Shown piece after piece: positions 60,501 through 64,000 of a DNA stretch of 64,000 nt. The position numbers were made by a program, and so were the translations under genes. The stretch covers positions 496,001-560,000 of the forward strand of contig NC_071328.1 in NCBI RefSeq assembly GCF_010183535.1, read 5' to 3'. The DNA is from Caenorhabditis remanei. Lineage: Eukaryota > Nematoda > Chromadorea > Rhabditida > Rhabditidae. Numbering within the stretch: the stretch's first letter is position 1; each line of letters opens with the position of its first letter. The notes beneath the pieces are model-generated. The model made no database searches, was not told the DNA's origin, and saw only the letters and a program-made list of their open reading frames with translations.

Positions 60501-63208
60501 GTGATCGGAGAATCATCAAGTAGCGTTGGCTGGGCGTTCTTCGGAGCGCGCCAATACTCAATTTGATTCTCTCGAAAACGATACATTCTTAGAGTTGGGT
60601 CACTATAAATTAGTAGTTGTTGACGTTGTATTAGTGATCGGAGAATCATCAAGTAGCGTTGGCTGGGCGTTCTTCGGAACGCGCCAATACTCAATTTGAT
60701 TCTCTCGAAAACGATACATTCTTAGAATTGGGTCACTATAAGTAGTTGTTGACGTTGTATTAGTGATCGGAGAATCATCAAGTAGCGTTGGCTGGGCGTT
60801 CTTCGGAGCGCGCCAATACTCAATTTGATTCTCTCGAAAACGATACATTCTTAGAGTTGGGTCACTATAAATTAGTAGTTGTTGACGTTGTATTAGTGAT
60901 CGGAGAATCATCAAGTAGCGTTGGCTGGGCGTTCTTCGGAACGCGCCAATACTCAATTTGATTCTCTCGAAAACGATACATTCTTAGAGTTGGGTCACTA
61001 TAAATTAGTAGTTGTTGACGTTGTATTAGTGATCGGAGAATCATCAAGTAGCGTTGGCTGGGCGTTCTTCGGAACGCGCCAATACTCAATTTGATTCTCT
61101 CGAAAACGATACATTCTTAGAGTTGGGTCACTATAAGTAGTTGTTGACTTTCTGTCGGTTTCGGAGAATCATTGAGAAGCGTTGGCTACGCGTTCTTCGA
61201 AGCGCGCCAATATTCAATTTGGTTCTTCCGAAAACGATACATTTTTAGAGTTGGGTCACTATAAGTAGTTGTTGACGTTGTATTAGTGATCGGAGAATCA
61301 TCAAGTAGCGTTGGCTGGGCGTTCTTCGGAACGCGCCAATACTCAATTTGATTCTCTCGAAAACGATACATTCTTAGAGTTGGGTCACTATAAGTAGTTG
61401 TTGACTTTCTGTCGGTTTCGGAGAATCATTGAGAAGCGTTGGCTACGCGTTCTTCGAAGCGCGCCAATATTCAATTTGATTCTCTCGAAAACGATACATT
61501 CTTAGAATTGGGTCACTATAAGTAGTTGTTGACGTTGTATTAGTGATCGGAGAATCATCAAGTAGCGTTGGCTGGGCGTTCTTCGGAACGCGCCAATACT
61601 CAATTTGATTCTCTCGAAAACGATACATTCTTAGAGTTGGGTCACTATAAGTAGTTGTTGACTTTCTGTCGGTTTCGGAGAATCATTGAGAAGCGTTGGC
61701 TACGCGTTCTTCGAAGCGCGCCAATATTCAATTTGGTTCTTCCGAAAACGATACATTTTTAGAGTTGGGTCACTATAAGTAGTTGTTGACGTTGTATTAG
61801 TGATCGGAGAATCATCAAGTAGCGTTGGCTGGGCGTTCTTCGGAACGCGCCAATACTCAATTTGATTCTCTCGAAAACGATACATTCTTAGAGTTGGGTC
61901 ACTATAAGTAGTTGTTGACTTTCTGTCGGTTTCGGAGAATCATTGAGAAGCGTTGGCTACGCGTTCTTCGAAGCGCGCCAATATTCAATTTGGTTCTTCC
62001 GAAAACGATACATTTTTAGAGTTGGGTCACTATAAGTAGTTGTTGACGTTGTATTAGTGATCGGAGAATCATCAAGTAGCGTTGGCTGGGCGTTCTTCGG
62101 AACGCGCCAATACTCAATTTGATTCTCTCGAAAACGATACATTCTTAGAGTTGGGTCACTATAAGTAGTTGTTGACTTTCTGTCGGTTTCGGAGAATCAT
62201 TGAGAAGCGTTGGCTACGCGTTCTTCGAAGCGCGCCAATATTCAATTTGATTCTCTCGAAAACGATACATTCTTAGAATTGGGTCACTATAAGTAGTTGT
62301 TGACGTTGTATTAGTGATCGGAGAATCATCAAGTAGCGTTGGCTGGGCGTTCTTCGGAACGCGCCAATACTCAATTTGATTCTCTCGAAAACGATACATT
62401 CTTAGAGTTGGGTCACTATAAGTAGTTGTTGACTGTCTGTCGGTTTCGGAGAATCATTGAGAAGCGTTGGCTACGCGTTCTTCGAAGCGCGCCAATATTC
62501 AATTTGGTTCTTCCGAAAACGATACATTCTTAGAGTTGGGTCACTATAAGTAGTTGTTGACTTTCTGTCGGTTTCGGAGAATCATTGAGAAGCGTTGGCT
62601 ACGCGTTCTTCGAAGCGCGCCAATATTCAATTTGGTTCTTCCGAAAACGATACATTCTTAGAGTTGGGTCACTATAAGTAGTTGTTGACTGTCTGTCGGT
62701 TTCGGAGAATCATTGAGAAGCGTTGGCTACGCGTTCTTCGAAGCGCGCCAATATTCAATTTGGTTCTTCCGAAAACGATACATTTTTAGAGTTGGGTCAC
62801 TATAAGTAGTTGTTGACGTTGTATTAGTGATCGGAGAATCATCAAGTAGCGTTGGCTGGGCGTTCTTCGGAACGCGCCAATACTCAATTTGATTCTCTCG
62901 AAAACGATACATTCTTAGAGTTGGGTCACTATAAGTAGTTGTTGACTGTCTGTCGGTTTCGGAGAATCATTGAGAAGCGTTGGCTACGCGTTCTTCGAAG
63001 CGCGCCAATATTCAATTTGGTTCTTCCGAAAACGATACATTCTTAGAGTTGGGTCACTATAAGTAGTTGTTGACTTTCTGTCGGTTTCGGAGAATCATTG
63101 AGAAGCGTTGGCTACGCGTTCTTCGAAGCGCGCCAATATTCAATTTGGTTCTTCCGAAAACGATACATTCTTAGAGTTGGGTCACTATAAGTAGTTGTTG
63201 ACTTTGTC
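48561..63208 (+). repeat. 14.6-kb satellite array, about 112 units of 128-133 bp
   Basis: Three related unit types make up the whole interval. Type A (129 bp) has 'cactataagtagttgttgac' and 'gttgtattagtgatcggaga'. Type A' (133 bp) is the same with a 4-base insertion, 'cactataaattagtagttg'. Type B (128 bp) has 'gactttctgtcggtttcgg', 'gagaagcgttggctacgcg' and 'aatttggttcttccgaaaac'. A and A' carry the hairpin GCGTTC-TTCG-GAACGC. The left edge (48.6-49.2 kb), 56.8-57.2 kb and the right edge (61.1-63.2 kb) contain B units, often alternating A-B with a 257-bp period; the core is mainly A-A' with a 262-bp period. The minus-strand open frames of 61-246 codons here all derive from the unit. The array is non-coding by my reading. 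Confidence 0.97.
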
Positions 63209-63614
63209 ATATCGCGATGATTATCTTCATGCGGTGATACTGACTCGACTTCTTTGAAGTTAGTACGTGATCCGAAATACACAAGTTATGAGCGATAGAC
63301 ACGGAAAACAGTTATCAGCGTCTTATTGCGATTGTCCGCAGATTTGATTGTCTGGATCAACGAGCTGCGAGGCACGATACATAAATTCCAGCGAAAATCG
63401 ACGAAATGAGCACGAGGAAGCCGAGTTGACGACGAGAAGTGAAGAATGCGAACCGAAGTGGCAGAAACTATGCGAGCAATGCGACTCTGGGCCGAAAATT
63501 ACAACTTTTAAACGAGAGACAGTGTAAAAGTGAGAGAGCGCGCAGAGATGACGAAATATCATTGTGCGGAAATGACGCAGAGAAATGAAAGAGTGTGCAG
63601 GTGCGAGAGACGCA
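63209..63614. other. Right flank of the satellite, no gene established
   Basis: The sequence changes abruptly from satellite at about 63208. Purine-rich words 'gagagcgcgcagaga' and 'gacgcagagaaatgaaag' resemble the core of family B. Minus-strand frames continue from the flank into the first satellite unit for about 58 codons without an obvious splice acceptor, so I treat that as chance. Confidence 0.4.
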
Positions 63615-63620
63615 GAGTAC

Positions 63621-63782
63621 ATTCCAGTGGTCGTCCCACTGTTTGCTCAAACCGTAACGGTTGTTATCGATTCTTATAGGTACCCCACAAGTCTCTGTAC
63701 TCTTATCGCATTCTAATCGAACTCCAAAACTTTTCAATTTTTCAAAAGCGGCCCCGTCCTTTGAGCTCAAATATCTAAACAT
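63621..63782 (-). CDS. Candidate exon of an unknown gene
   Basis: On the minus strand a good acceptor (GCTTTTACAG) is directly followed by ATGTTTAG, opening a 54-codon frame: MFRYLSSKDGAAFEKLKSFG, later CDKSTETCGVPIRIDNNRYG and QWDDHWN, ending at a possible but weak donor (AAT|GTACTC). The composition looks coding but I do not recognise the protein. Upstream exons would be to the right, near or beyond the window end. Downstream exons are not evident before the satellite begins 400 bp away. It could be a gene broken by, or bordering, the array. Confidence 0.3.
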
Positions 63783-64000
63783 CTGTAAAAGCACACACTT
63801 TATTCACTTTCCATTACAAATAGCTTCAGATTCAGATAAGCTATGCATCAGGATAAGAATGTATAACCTGGAAACACATAACCATACCGAAAACTATGAG
63901 ATAAATGCAACATTTATTGAATCATAACATTCTTATTCCAAGTAAACATGAATATTGAGGTCAATGAGGTTCTGTGGCTCAATTCTTGAAGCATGGTGGT
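63783..64000. other. Window end, nothing further identified
   Basis: AT-rich sequence; AATAAA occurs on the minus strand at about 63910-63920 ('ttcaataaatg'). I see no exon. Confidence 0.4.

Noticed and set aside
48732..62912. Dozens of minus-strand open frames of 61-246 codons starting MSIGAFRR or MYRFREN
   Set aside because: All are the same satellite unit read in different phases; the 133-bp and 128-bp units break the frame or bring in stops, so I do not call a protein gene.
48561..63208. CRISPR-like array
   Set aside because: Units are contiguous and near-identical over their full length with no unique spacers, and the sequence is clearly from an animal genome with introns.
63209..63450. 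Protein frame running from the right flank into the satellite (VYFGSRTNFKEVESVSPHED)
   Set aside because: It is only open after a TAA, has no acceptor upstream, and ends at the TAG of the first type B unit.

Overview
This is nuclear DNA from a nematode, almost certainly a Caenorhabditis species. It is AT-rich, exons are small with TTTTCAG-type acceptors (some sit just upstream of a start codon, as SL1 trans-splice sites do), and one gene encodes a complete Gα-o protein that I recognise as goa-1. I cannot name the species. A few GOA-1 residues (Thr and Pro-Glu just before intron 2, Ser in the [11 protein letters not shown] segment) differ from the C. elegans protein as I remember it, so a sister species is possible.

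Layout. 1-6300 has no convincing gene; it holds four long inverted repeats, one MITE with TA duplications and a tRNA-like element. 6373-7494 (+) is a two-LIM-domain protein. 8.5-15.9 kb is a 407-residue globin with a long N-terminal extension (11449-15935, +); eight copies of one palindromic element lie in its introns and 5' flank. 16361-16496 (+) is an orphan terminal exon of an FBXB-type F-box gene. 17171-19541 (+) is a strongly diverged Gα-like gene. 20431-22523 (-) is a complete F-box gene, and 23574-25130 (-) a second copy without a visible F-box exon. 26016-31083 (-) is goa-1 in seven coding exons. 31.1-43.7 kb is gene-poor and repeat-rich, with two copies of a tRNA-derived SINE-like element, a nested GC-rich MITE and very precise palindromes. 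43753-46189 (+) is a p24/TMED cargo receptor, 46700-47175 (-) a small unrecognised three-exon gene, and 47962-48412 (+) a tandemly duplicated exon. From about 48.56 to 63.21 kb lies a 14.6-kb satellite array. The last 0.8 kb holds one candidate exon.

Two observations stand out. First, the diverged Gα-like gene shares all six introns of goa-1 at the same codon and phase, so it descends from goa-1 or a goa-1-like gene about 7 kb away on the opposite strand. It has since lost the catalytic Arg and Gln, the TCAT motif and the receptor-binding C terminus, and gained an N-terminal domain plus an acidic serine linker. It looks like a domesticated non-hydrolysing Gα, or a gene in decay. Second, the standard satellite unit carries a perfect hairpin closed by a C(UUCG)G tetraloop. 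Units come in three lengths (129, 133 and 128 bp), arranged as 262-bp and 257-bp dimers in different parts of the array.

Functionally the neighbourhood is a mix: neuronal G-protein signalling (goa-1), a probable heme protein, secretory-pathway cargo sorting (p24) and rapidly evolving F-box genes. Nothing suggests an operon. Exon coordinates were read by eye; for each full gene model the exon lengths add up to whole codons and junction phases agree.
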